Positions 1-5,808 of a DNA stretch of 24,893 nucleotides are shown here, in pieces; position 1 is the first letter of the stretch; every line of letters begins with the position of its first letter. The DNA is taken from assembly GCA_014384545.1 (NCBI GenBank), contig JACNFQ010000055.1:1-24893 (forward strand). Direction: 5' to 3'. The position numbers and the translations under genes are program-made. This DNA is from a bacterium (GTDB lineage: Bacteria; UBP7; UBA6624). The notes under the pieces are model-generated. The model worked only from the letters and a program-made list of their open reading frames with translations. It searched no databases and was not told the DNA's origin.

Positions 1-66
1 GTGGTTGTTTTCATGTTTTTCTTCTTTGCCATGACGGTGGTCGGGATTGTGTTGGGAAAGTGGTGA
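1..66 (+). CDS. C-terminal end of a membrane protein (partial)
   Basis: Frame 1 is open from the window edge to a TGA at 64-66 and encodes about 21 very hydrophobic residues (VVVFMFFFAMTVVGIVLGKW). This looks like a final transmembrane helix ending in a short basic/aromatic tail. The start lies outside the window, so the family cannot be named. It runs in the same direction as rsmI, 91 bases downstream. An inverted repeat in that gap could mark its transcript end. Confidence 0.55.
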   Translation: MVVFMFFFFAMTVVGIVLGKW

Positions 67-77
67 GCGAATCCTCT

Positions 78-116
78 CCTAAGCGCATGGTTTCCCAATC
101 TTCTGGTTGCGCTTGG
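78..116 (+). terminator. Inverted repeat, possible weak terminator or mRNA hairpin
   Basis: AAGCGCA at 81-87 is perfectly complementary to TGCGCTT at 108-114. The stem extends by CC (78-79) to GG (115-116) across a single bulged T at 80. The loop is about 20 bases and no U tract follows, so this is not a textbook intrinsic terminator. It lies between the end of the upstream membrane protein gene and rsmI. Confidence 0.25.
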
Positions 117-157
117 CACAGTTTACCTGATCGTTCAACGGGAGGATCCCTTGCTTC

Positions 158-868
158 TTGCAAAAAGGTAGCGGGATAGATGGGGAGTTCGCCGTGATAG
201 CGACGCCCATTGGAAACCTAGGGGATGGCTCTTTGCGGGTCAAAGAAAACCTAGAGAACTGTGAGATTCTCTTGGTGGAGTCAATCCGAGCAGCGCGACG
301 GCTCATCTCTGCTTGGGAGATCAAAAACAGACCAAAGATGGTGAAGTGGAGCATGGGAAAGGATGGAGCCGAACCCCAAAAGGTAGCCAAGTGGGTAAGA
401 GATGGGAGGCGTGTGGGGCTAATAACAGATGGAGGTACCCCTTGTGTGGCTGACCCAGGGTATCGATTGGTCCGAGCGGTCTTAGAGGAAGGGGGTAGGG
501 TCGTTCCCATCCCTGGACCTTCTGCCTTGGGGGCGGCTGTCTCGGTTAGTCGTTGGCCCGTGTTGCCCCTCGCTTTTTGGGGATTCCCCCCAAAAGGACC
601 GGGAAGAGTATTGAACTGGCTAAGACGAGCTCAATCATTCCCAGGAACTTCTGTTTTCTTCGTAGGACCTCACCGTTTGGCTCGATTCATGAGTGCACTA
701 AAAGAGATGGAAGCGATCGATGTACAGGCAATGGGTGAAATGACGAAGCTTTATGAGAGGAGACATGATGGGAGTCCTGACGAGGTTTTGGCTCGCTTAC
801 CAGATAAGCCCAAGGGGGAGTGGACCATTCTCGTCCGCTTCCCTCAGAGTCGCGGCGGGGTGAAATAG
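158..868 (+). CDS. rsmI: RsmI-type 16S rRNA 2'-O-methyltransferase (divergent)
   Basis: The 236-residue protein has the RsmI/tetrapyrrole-methylase layout. ATPIGNLG at 15-22 is the N-terminal AdoMet-site signature, followed by TDGGTP (90-95) then DPGYRLV, PIPGPSA (117-123), PHRL (161-164) and EMTKLYE (194-200). RsmI uses AdoMet to methylate the ribose of C1402 in the ribosomal P site. Oddities: the usual acidic (C/A)EDTR segment reads VESIR (40-44), the usual YESPHR reads FVGPHR, and the short C-terminal domain of the E. coli protein is absent. A TTG at 158 is the only usable start after the in-frame stop at 128; a GGAGG at 141-145 lies 12 bases upstream. Another tetrapyrrole methylase-fold enzyme is the alternative, but the motif set favours RsmI. 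Confidence 0.8.
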   Translation: MQKGSGIDGEFAVIATPIGNLGDGSLRVKENLENCEILLVESIRAARRLISAWEIKNRPKMVKWSMGKDGAEPQKVAKWVRDGRRVGLITDGGTPCVADPGYRLVRAVLEEGGRVVPIPGPSALGAAVSVSRWPVLPLAFWGFPPKGPGRVLNWLRRAQSFPGTSVFFVGPHRLARFMSALKEMEAIDVQAMGEMTKLYERRHDGSPDEVLARLPDKPKGEWTILVRFPQSRGGVK

Positions 869-887
869 GTTTGGGTGCCTCTTTGGC

Positions 888-915
888 TTGACAGTCCCTA
901 TTCCTCATATAGAAT
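888..915 (+). promoter_or_regulatory. Sigma70-like promoter for the tRNA-tuf operon
   Basis: A perfect TTGACA at 888-893 is followed after 16 bases by TAGAAT at 910-915, which matches five of six consensus -10 positions. Transcription would start near 922, about 28 bases before the first tRNA. This is the clearest promoter in the window. Because the next gene boundaries are short, it may feed tuf and part of the downstream ribosomal protein run. Confidence 0.7.
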
Positions 916-949
916 ATGAAGTTTGTATGGGGCAAAAGGTGCGTCAGCA

Positions 950-1032
950 GGAGGGGTGTCCGAGTGGCCAAAGGAGGCGGGCTGTAAACCCGCTGGCGCA
1001 AGCCTACGTGGGTTCGAATCCCACCCCCTCCA
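950..1032 (+). tRNA. tRNA-Tyr (GTA)
   Basis: The acceptor stem GGAGGGG (950-956) pairs with CCCCTCC (1025-1031), with discriminator A1032. The anticodon stem GCGGG/CCCGC encloses loop CTGTAAA, giving anticodon GTA at 984-986. The T stem GTGGG/CCCAC (1008-1024) encloses TTCGAAT. A long variable arm (about 994-1007) makes it a class II tRNA, as bacterial tRNA-Tyr is. The 3' CCA is not separately encoded. It is first of three tRNAs, in the Tyr-Gly-Thr-tuf order also found in E. coli tufB. Confidence 0.97.
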
Positions 1033-1046
1033 GTTTGGTCCCGTTC

Positions 1047-1119
1047 GCGGGAGTAGCTCAGATGGTAGAGCATCAGCCTTCCAAGCTGAGGGTCGCGGGT
1101 TCGAATCCCGTCTCCCGCT
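1047..1119 (+). tRNA. tRNA-Gly (TCC)
   Basis: Acceptor GCGGGAG (1047-1053) pairs with CTCCCGC (1112-1118), with discriminator T1119. The anticodon stem TCAGC/GCTGA encloses CTTCCAA, giving anticodon TCC at 1080-1082. The T arm is CGGG plus TTCGAAT plus CCCG. CCA is not encoded. It lies 14 bases after tRNA-Tyr, so the two are co-transcribed. Confidence 0.97.
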
Positions 1120-1122
1120 GGC

Positions 1123-1194
<72 letters not shown>

Positions 1195-1252
1195 TGCTGA
1201 AGGGGTCATGGTTAGGAATCGGATAGGGAACAGAGACTAGGAGGTAGTCAAA

Positions 1253-2476
1253 ATGGCAAAGGGAGATTTTGAGCGCGGGAAACCGCATATGAATATTGGG
1301 ACGATTGGACATGTGGATCATGGTAAAACGACACTCACAGCTGCAATCACCAAAGTGCTTTCGGATAAAGGACTTGCAGACTTCACAGCATTTGATGACA
1401 TCGACAAGGCGCCCGAAGAGAAAGAGCGTGGTGTAACGATCAATGTCGCTCACGTTGAGTACGAGACAGAGAATAGGCATTATGCCCATATCGACTGTCC
1501 GGGTCACGCTGACTACATCAAGAACATGATTACGGGTGCTGCCCAGATGGATGGTGCGATTCTCGTTGTAGCGGGTGATGATGGACCTATGCTCCAAACA
1601 CGAGAGCATGTTCTCTTGGCTCGGCAGGTGAATGTTCCTGCTATTGCGGTCTTTGTGAATAAGGTTGATAAAGTTCAAAAGGCTGAAGGCGAGGACGCCG
1701 AAGAGATGTTGGAGCTCATCGAGATGGATATCCGCGAACTGCTCAACAAGTATGACTTTGATGGGGACAATGCTCCGATTATCTTTGGGAGTGCATTAGG
1801 CGCCCTAAATGGCGAAGAGGCATGGACTCCAAAGATCGATGAACTGATGGAAGCGGCTGATAGTTACTTCCCCATCCCCGAGAGGGACGAAGATAAGCCT
1901 TTCTTGATGCCTATTGAAGATATCTTCTCTATCAAGGGGCGTGGAACGGTCGTTACCGGTCGCGTTGAAAGGGGCACGTTGAATATCAACGACAAGGTTT
2001 CCCTCATCGGCTTGGATCGTGACCAAGACACCGTTGCAACGGGCATTGAGATGTTCAATAAGAACTTGGGTAACGCCATTGCGGGTGACAACGCTGGTAT
2101 CTTGATTCGTGGAACGAAAAAAGAAGAAGTTCAAAGAGGGATGGTTGTTGCCGCTCCTAAATCGGTATCTCCTGCTAGGAAGTTCAAGGCGAATGTTTAT
2201 ATTCTGAAGAAAGAGGAAGGGGGACGCCATACACCCTTCCAAGCCAATTACCGTCCTCAGTTCTTTGTACGTACCGGTGATATCACGGGTTCGGTTGACA
2301 AGCTCTTTGTACCTGATTCTGATGGAAAGGACGAGACTAAGTTTGCGAATCCTGGCGACTATGTGGAAGCCTTGATTGAGTTGATTACTCCTGTCGCTAT
2401 GGAAGAGGGTCTTCGTTTCGCGGTCCGTGAAGGTGGAAAGACAATCGGCACGGGCGTCATTACAGAGGTTCTTTAG
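1253..2476 (+). CDS. tuf: Elongation factor Tu
   Basis: The 407-residue GTPase delivers aminoacyl-tRNA to the ribosomal A site. All G motifs are visible: GHVDHGKT (19-26), switch I GVTIN with T62, DCPGH (81-85), NKVD (136-139) and SAL (180-182). Domains II and III follow, with [20 protein letters not shown] and RFAVREGG near the end. It is slightly longer than the common 394-400. Two local departures stand out: the usual SAADGPMPQ reads AGDDGPMLQ (97-105), and the domain III FRTTDVTG motif reads VRTGDITG. The start is supported by AGGAGGT at 1239-1245, seven bases upstream. It is the last gene of the tRNA-Tyr/Gly/Thr-tuf unit, 20 bases before rpmG. Confidence 0.97.
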   Translation: MAKGDFERGKPHMNIGTIGHVDHGKTTLTAAITKVLSDKGLADFTAFDDIDKAPEEKERGVTINVAHVEYETENRHYAHIDCPGHADYIKNMITGAAQMDGAILVVAGDDGPMLQTREHVLLARQVNVPAIAVFVNKVDKVQKAEGEDAEEMLELIEMDIRELLNKYDFDGDNAPIIFGSALGALNGEEAWTPKIDELMEAADSYFPIPERDEDKPFLMPIEDIFSIKGRGTVVTGRVERGTLNINDKVSLIGLDRDQDTVATGIEMFNKNLGNAIAGDNAGILIRGTKKEEVQRGMVVAAPKSVSPARKFKANVYILKKEEGGRHTPFQANYRPQFFVRTGDITGSVDKLFVPDSDGKDETKFANPGDYVEALIELITPVAMEEGLRFAVREGGKTIGTGVITEVL

Positions 2477-2496
2477 GTCATACACTTTAGAGGCTG

Positions 2497-2676
2497 ATGG
2501 CTAAGAAAGACGGGAGCCGAACGCACTTCTCGCTGGAGTGTACCGAATGTGAGGGGGTAAAGGTGCGCAATTATCGCACCAGTCGTAACCGTCACAATAC
2601 GCCCGAGAAGATCGTTCTAAAGAAATTCTGTTCTAGATGTCGCACCCACACCGACCACAAAGAGGTCAAGGGATGA
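2497..2676 (+). CDS. rpmG: 50S ribosomal protein bL33
   Basis: A 59-residue basic protein beginning MAKKDGSRTHFSLEC. It carries two Cys pairs, C15-x2-C18 and C45-x2-C48, which form the zinc-ribbon (C+) type of bL33. The core VRNYRTSRNRHNTPEKIVLKK is typical of the family. bL33 sits near the ribosomal E site. The position between tuf and secE matches many bacterial genomes. AGAGG about 5 bases upstream can serve as ribosome binding site. The stop overlaps the secE start in an ATGA. Confidence 0.93.
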   Translation: MAKKDGSRTHFSLECTECEGVKVRNYRTSRNRHNTPEKIVLKKFCSRCRTHTDHKEVKG

Positions 2677-2852
2677 TGTTCAAGAAGAAATGGTCCGAGT
2701 TCAAGGCTGAGATGGGGCGTGTTTCTTGGCCTGGAAAGGCGATGGCTATGCAAGCGACCCGAGGTGTCCTCGTTGTGTTGGTTGTCGTCGCCTCTTTCTT
2801 GGGATTGGCTGACTTTCTATTGAATCTCATGATGAAGCCACTCGTCTCATGA
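2673..2852 (+). CDS. secE: Preprotein translocase subunit SecE
   Basis: A 59-residue single-span SecE of the short bacterial type. A basic amphipathic segment containing EMGRVSWPGK (13-22, matching the family E-x-x-x-V-x-W-P signature) precedes one transmembrane helix at about 29-52. SecE clamps the SecY channel in the inner membrane. An in-frame ATG further upstream would lie inside rpmG and add an arginine/histidine tail; I chose ATG 2673 because it forms an ATGA overlap with the rpmG stop and has AGAGG 7 bases upstream. ATG 2676 is equally possible. It overlaps nusG by four bases. Confidence 0.92.
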   Translation: MMFKKKWSEFKAEMGRVSWPGKAMAMQATRGVLVVLVVVASFLGLADFLLNLMMKPLVS

Positions 2853-3457
2853 GTGGTCAGGAGTGGTATCTTCTTCAGACCCGTTCTCGGGCTGAAAACA
2901 TCGTTGGTTTGACTCTGCTCCAGATTGAGGGTGTTCACTCAACGACACTAGATACTGAAGAAGACCCTTCTTTGTTGAAGGTGATGGTGATTGACCCCAT
3001 CCCTCAGGATTTGGCTGAAGAGTTAGAGGGTGTGATTACCCGCGTAGAGATTCCCACACAACAGGTAAGAAAGGAGAAGCAGGTTGTCAAGAAGGAACTA
3101 TACCCTCGGTATGTCTTTGTTCAGATGAATCATCATCCTGGGACTTCTGTTACTTTGACTCGTGCTTTATCCGGAATGCCAGGTGTTTTGGAGCTGTCTG
3201 GGGGGTGGGATACACCACAACCTCTTTCCGAAGAAGAAGCGAGTGTCTTGATGAAACAAGTAGGTGAAGCAAGTGAGGCGGAGACCATTGAGTTTGCCGC
3301 AGGAGACACTGTCCGCATACTCGAAGGTGCTTTTATTGAGAGAATCGGGAAGGTGATGGATATCAACACGTCTCGCCGGATGGTGCGTGTCAGCATCCCC
3401 ATCTTTGGGAAAGAGACGCCTGTTGAGGTTGAAGTCGATAAGGTGGTTGCGGTCTAA
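2849..3457 (+). CDS. nusG: Transcription elongation/termination factor NusG (divergent NGN domain)
   Basis: 202 residues. NGN domain from about 5 to 128: WYLLQTRSRAEN at the start, PTQQV (69-73), YPRYVFVQM (85-93), GMPGVLEL (109-116). The C-terminal KOW domain (about 151-202) is canonical, with AGDTVRILEGAF, IFGKETPVEVEV and a final valine-rich strand. NusG binds the polymerase clamp helices and suppresses pausing; KOW contacts Rho or ribosomal S10. The NGN domain is unusual: the common Y-S-G-Y-E after the first strand is replaced by R-S-R-A-E, and about 25 extra residues (roughly 30-57, DTEEDPSLLKVMV region) precede the second strand. Position between secE and rplK makes it the housekeeping NusG. 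Start is an ATGA overlap with secE. Confidence 0.93.
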   Translation: MSGQEWYLLQTRSRAENIVGLTLLQIEGVHSTTLDTEEDPSLLKVMVIDPIPQDLAEELEGVITRVEIPTQQVRKEKQVVKKELYPRYVFVQMNHHPGTSVTLTRALSGMPGVLELSGGWDTPQPLSEEEASVLMKQVGEASEAETIEFAAGDTVRILEGAFIERIGKVMDINTSRRMVRVSIPIFGKETPVEVEVDKVVAV

Positions 3458-4071
3458 TGGCACAAAAGCGTGTTGTCGGAAAAGCGAAACTCCAAGTTAG
3501 GGGGGGGGCGGCATCACCTGCTCCTCCTGTTGGACCTGTCCTTTCTGGGTTAGGAATCAATATTATGCAGTTCGTTCAGGCCTTCAACTCCGCGACGAAT
3601 GATCGTAAGGGCGAAGTGGTGCCCGTCGTTATTACGGCTTATCGTGATGCCTCATTTGATTTCATCACGCTGGAGCCCCCTGTTGCCGACTTATTGAAAG
3701 AAGCAGCTGGGGTGGAAAAGGGTTCAAGTGATCCCTTGAGATTGGTCGTTGGTACAGTCAGCCCCAAAGCTGCAAAAGCGATCGCCCTGCGAAAGATGGA
3801 AGAACTCAATACTAGGGATAGTGACGCCGCACTGAAGGTCGTGGCAGGTACGGCGCGTTCCATGGGTATCCGTATCGTTGAGGCTGGTAGCGCCGAAGAA
3901 AAAGCGATTATGGCCGAGGCCCAAGCAGTCGCTTTGGAGATGGAGCGAGAAGCCGAGGAAGCCGCTGCTGCAGCCCAATCCGCCGCTTCTGAATCTGAAT
4001 CGGATGAGAGTGGTGAAGCGAGCGCTGAGGGGGAAACCCCAAAGGGTGATGGGGAGGTGGGGTCAGAATGA
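3457..4071 (+). CDS. rplK: 50S ribosomal protein uL11 with acidic C-terminal extension
   Basis: Residues 1-142 are a normal uL11: SPAPPVGPVLSGLGINIMQF in the N-terminal factor-interacting domain, ITLEPPVADLLKEAAG, then an rRNA-binding domain ending GTARSMGIRI (131-140). uL11 binds the 23S GTPase-associated centre with the bL12 stalk. The usual length is about 141; this one is 204 because of a tail at 144-204. The tail is first a charged Ala/Glu helix-like stretch, then Ser/Glu/Asp/Gly-rich and probably disordered. The start overlaps the nusG stop by one base (TAATG). A nine-G tract (3500-3508) encodes part of RGGA near residue 16. Confidence 0.96.
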   Translation: MAQKRVVGKAKLQVRGGAASPAPPVGPVLSGLGINIMQFVQAFNSATNDRKGEVVPVVITAYRDASFDFITLEPPVADLLKEAAGVEKGSSDPLRLVVGTVSPKAAKAIALRKMEELNTRDSDAALKVVAGTARSMGIRIVEAGSAEEKAIMAEAQAVALEMEREAEEAAAAAQSAASESESDESGEASAEGETPKGDGEVGSE

Positions 4072-4748
4072 GTAGGTCTGCTCGCTCAATCGCTAACAGA
4101 GAAGCTGCACGGTTGGAGCCTCTTGAACTTTCAACAGCCGTAGAGACCCTCAAGGGGATGAAGGGCGCAGGCTTTGATGAATCTGTGGATCTACATGTCA
4201 ACTTGAACATTGATCCCCGTCAAGCTGAAGAGCAATTGAGGGCTACTCTCTCTCTTCCGCATGGCACAGGTAGAAAGGTCCGCATCGCCGTGATTGCTGA
4301 GGGGGATGATGCAATTGCTGCAGAGAATGCCGGTGCAGACTTGGTTGGGTCGGAATCCTTAGTCAAAGAGATACAGGGTGGACGGATGGACTTTGATGTG
4401 CTCCTTGCTGCGCCTACTTTGATGCGTATTTTGGCTCCTTTGGGTCGTGTTTTGGGTCCGAGGGGATTGATGCCCAGTCCAAAGGCAGGGACCGTAACGA
4501 CAGATTTGGGGCCAGCTGTTGAAGCGTTCAGCAAGGGGAAACAGTCTTTCCGGAATGATGCGGGTGGCAATATCCACTTACGTGTGGGCAAGCGATCCTT
4601 TTCAAAAGAGCAACTCGTTCAAAATGTGGAAACTGCTTTGAGTACAGTGATGGGGATGCGCCCTTCAGCTGTAAAGGGGGCCTTTATCAAGAGTGTTACC
4701 ATCGCTTCTACGATGGGACCTGGGATTAGGATTGCGGGCTCATGGTAA
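4068..4748 (+). CDS. rplA: 50S ribosomal protein uL1
   Basis: 226 residues, the usual uL1 length. Hallmarks: FDESVDLHVNLNIDPRQAEEQLR near 38-58, LGPRGLMPSPKAGTVT near 140-155, RNDAGGNIHLRVG, and the C-terminal TMGPGIRI. uL1 binds 23S helix 76-78 at the E-site stalk and, in E. coli, represses its own operon by binding a leader upstream of rplK. Here there is no such leader, because rplK overlaps nusG and rplA overlaps rplK (ATGA). A different site or no autoregulation must be assumed. Confidence 0.96.
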   Translation: MSRSARSIANREAARLEPLELSTAVETLKGMKGAGFDESVDLHVNLNIDPRQAEEQLRATLSLPHGTGRKVRIAVIAEGDDAIAAENAGADLVGSESLVKEIQGGRMDFDVLLAAPTLMRILAPLGRVLGPRGLMPSPKAGTVTTDLGPAVEAFSKGKQSFRNDAGGNIHLRVGKRSFSKEQLVQNVETALSTVMGMRPSAVKGAFIKSVTIASTMGPGIRIAGSW

Positions 4749-5293
4749 ATCCTGTCATCGTCAGGAGAAAGGAAGCTGCAGTTCATTCTGGAACAGAAGA
4801 TTTCAAGTCGGCAACATTCGTAGCACTCGTCCGGGGGGGAGGGTTGGATGCTCCCTCCGAGAATGTATTCCGTCGTGATTTGAAAGCTGCGGGTAGCGAA
4901 ATGAGGGTCATTCGTAATACTCTGATGCGTCGTGTTTTAGATGGATTGGACCTATCTGAGGAGGATCGCTCCAAATTGGATGAGATTCTTAAGGGTCCTA
5001 TCGCTTATGTAATCGCTTTCGACAATCCTTTTCCTTCCGTAAAGGTCTTGGTTGCCGTGGCAAGAGAAAGGAGAGGAGCATTCGCTTTTTTGGGGGGGTT
5101 GCTTGACGGAGCCCTTCTTGAAAAGGGGGGGTTCAAGGATCTGGCTACTTTGTCAGATATCTCCGACCTATACAGTCGGGTGGTGTGGGCAATAGGCTCA
5201 CCCGTATCGGGGTTGGTGGGGGTGTTGGAAAGCACACTCTCCTCTCTGGTTTGGACCTTAGAGGAGATTCAAGATACGAAAGGAGAGTCATGA
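4742..5293 (+). CDS. rplJ: 50S ribosomal protein uL10
   Basis: 183 residues. The N-terminal rRNA/uL11-binding domain includes ATFVALVRGGGL, EMRVIRNTLMRRVLDG and KGPIAYVIAFDNP. A C-terminal helix (LVGVLESTLSSLVWTLEEIQDTKGES) is where bL12 dimers dock in this family. uL10 is the base of the L7/L12 stalk that recruits translation GTPases. ATG 4742 lies seven bases inside rplA, so translation is probably coupled, and no intergenic L10 leader exists. Three seven-G tracts fall in the gene (4833-4839, 5092-5098, 5125-5131), all in frame. Confidence 0.94.
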   Translation: MVNPVIVRRKEAAVHSGTEDFKSATFVALVRGGGLDAPSENVFRRDLKAAGSEMRVIRNTLMRRVLDGLDLSEEDRSKLDEILKGPIAYVIAFDNPFPSVKVLVAVARERRGAFAFLGGLLDGALLEKGGFKDLATLSDISDLYSRVVWAIGSPVSGLVGVLESTLSSLVWTLEEIQDTKGES

Positions 5294-5667
5294 TGAGTAC
5301 CGAAAAAATGATTGAGGCGATTGAGAAAATGAAAGTCGGCGAGTTGGTGGAGCTTGTAGAGGCTTTGAAAGAAAAATTCAATGTCCAAGGCGCACCTGTT
5401 GCTATGGCTGCTGCACCCGCTGCTGGTGGTGATGCTGGAGGCGATGATGATGCGCCTTCTACTGTTTCTGTGGTGTTGAAGGACGCCGGAGGTTCTAAGA
5501 TCAAGGTCATCAAGGCAGTAAAAGCTGCTTTGGGTTTGGGTTTGAAAGATTCCAAGGCATTGGTTGATCAGGCACCTGTTGCCGTAAAGGAAGGGATTTC
5601 TGAAAAAGAAGCAGAAGAGTTGAAATCTGTGTTGGTTGAAGCGGGCGCAGATATCGGAATCGAATAA
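5293..5667 (+). CDS. rplL: 50S ribosomal protein bL12 (L7/L12)
   Basis: 124 residues in the standard three-part layout: an N-terminal dimerisation helix pair (STEKMIEAIEKMKVGELVELVEAL), a flexible Ala/Gly hinge (about 38-54) and the C-terminal factor-binding domain (VSVVLKDAGGSKIKVIKAVK, LGLKDSKALVDQAPVAVKEG, then a Glu-rich helix). bL12 recruits EF-Tu, EF-G and IF2. The open frame runs further upstream inside rplJ, but the protein clearly starts at MSTEK. ATG 5293 has AGGAG seven bases upstream; ATG 5290, overlapping the rplJ stop, is the alternative. Confidence 0.96.
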   Translation: MSTEKMIEAIEKMKVGELVELVEALKEKFNVQGAPVAMAAAPAAGGDAGGDDDAPSTVSVVLKDAGGSKIKVIKAVKAALGLGLKDSKALVDQAPVAVKEGISEKEAEELKSVLVEAGADIGIE

Positions 5668-5679
5668 CTTGGTTTCTGG

Positions 5680-5755
5680 AAGCAGACGGGGTGTTGCCTG
5701 ACATCCTTGGGAGAGGAGTTCCCTCTCCCCAATCCACTTTTCGAGGCTTCTGCTT
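5680..5755 (+). terminator. Nested hairpin in the rplL-rpoB gap (attenuator or processing site)
   Basis: Inner stem: TTGGGAGAGG (5707-5716) pairs with CCTCTCCCCAA (5722-5732) over 10 base pairs with one bulged C and a five-base loop. It is followed after a few bases by CTTTT (5736-5740), a poor U tract. Outer arms AAGCAGA (5680-5686) and TCTGCTT (5749-5755) are perfectly complementary and enclose it. In E. coli this gap holds a partial terminator and an RNase III site that lower rpoBC expression relative to the ribosomal proteins; the same role is inferred here. It is the only gap of any size between rpmG and rpoC. Confidence 0.5.
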
Positions 5756-5808
5756 GGGTTCGTTGAATAGGTGTGGAATCAAACTCTTAGGGGATTTCTT
5801 TTATAAAG

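Noticed and set aside
2372-2476. Possible kirromycin-resistance substitution near the EF-Tu C terminus
   Set aside because: Counting back from the E. coli C terminus, the A375 equivalent is the Ala in RFAVREGG, which is conserved; the Thr in GTGVI is a different position.
1805-2485. 226-codon minus-strand open frame antisense to tuf
   Set aside because: It is a shadow of EF-Tu codon usage, with no ribosome site and no recognisable domain.
5185-5292. Upstream extension of the bL12 frame
   Set aside because: It lies inside rplJ; bL12 conservation starts at MSTEK, and a good ribosome site sits before ATG 5293.
5802-5807. TATAAA just before rpoB as a -10 box
   Set aside because: Transcription would begin inside or after the start codon, and there is no matching -35 element; it is probably just an A/T-rich initiation region.
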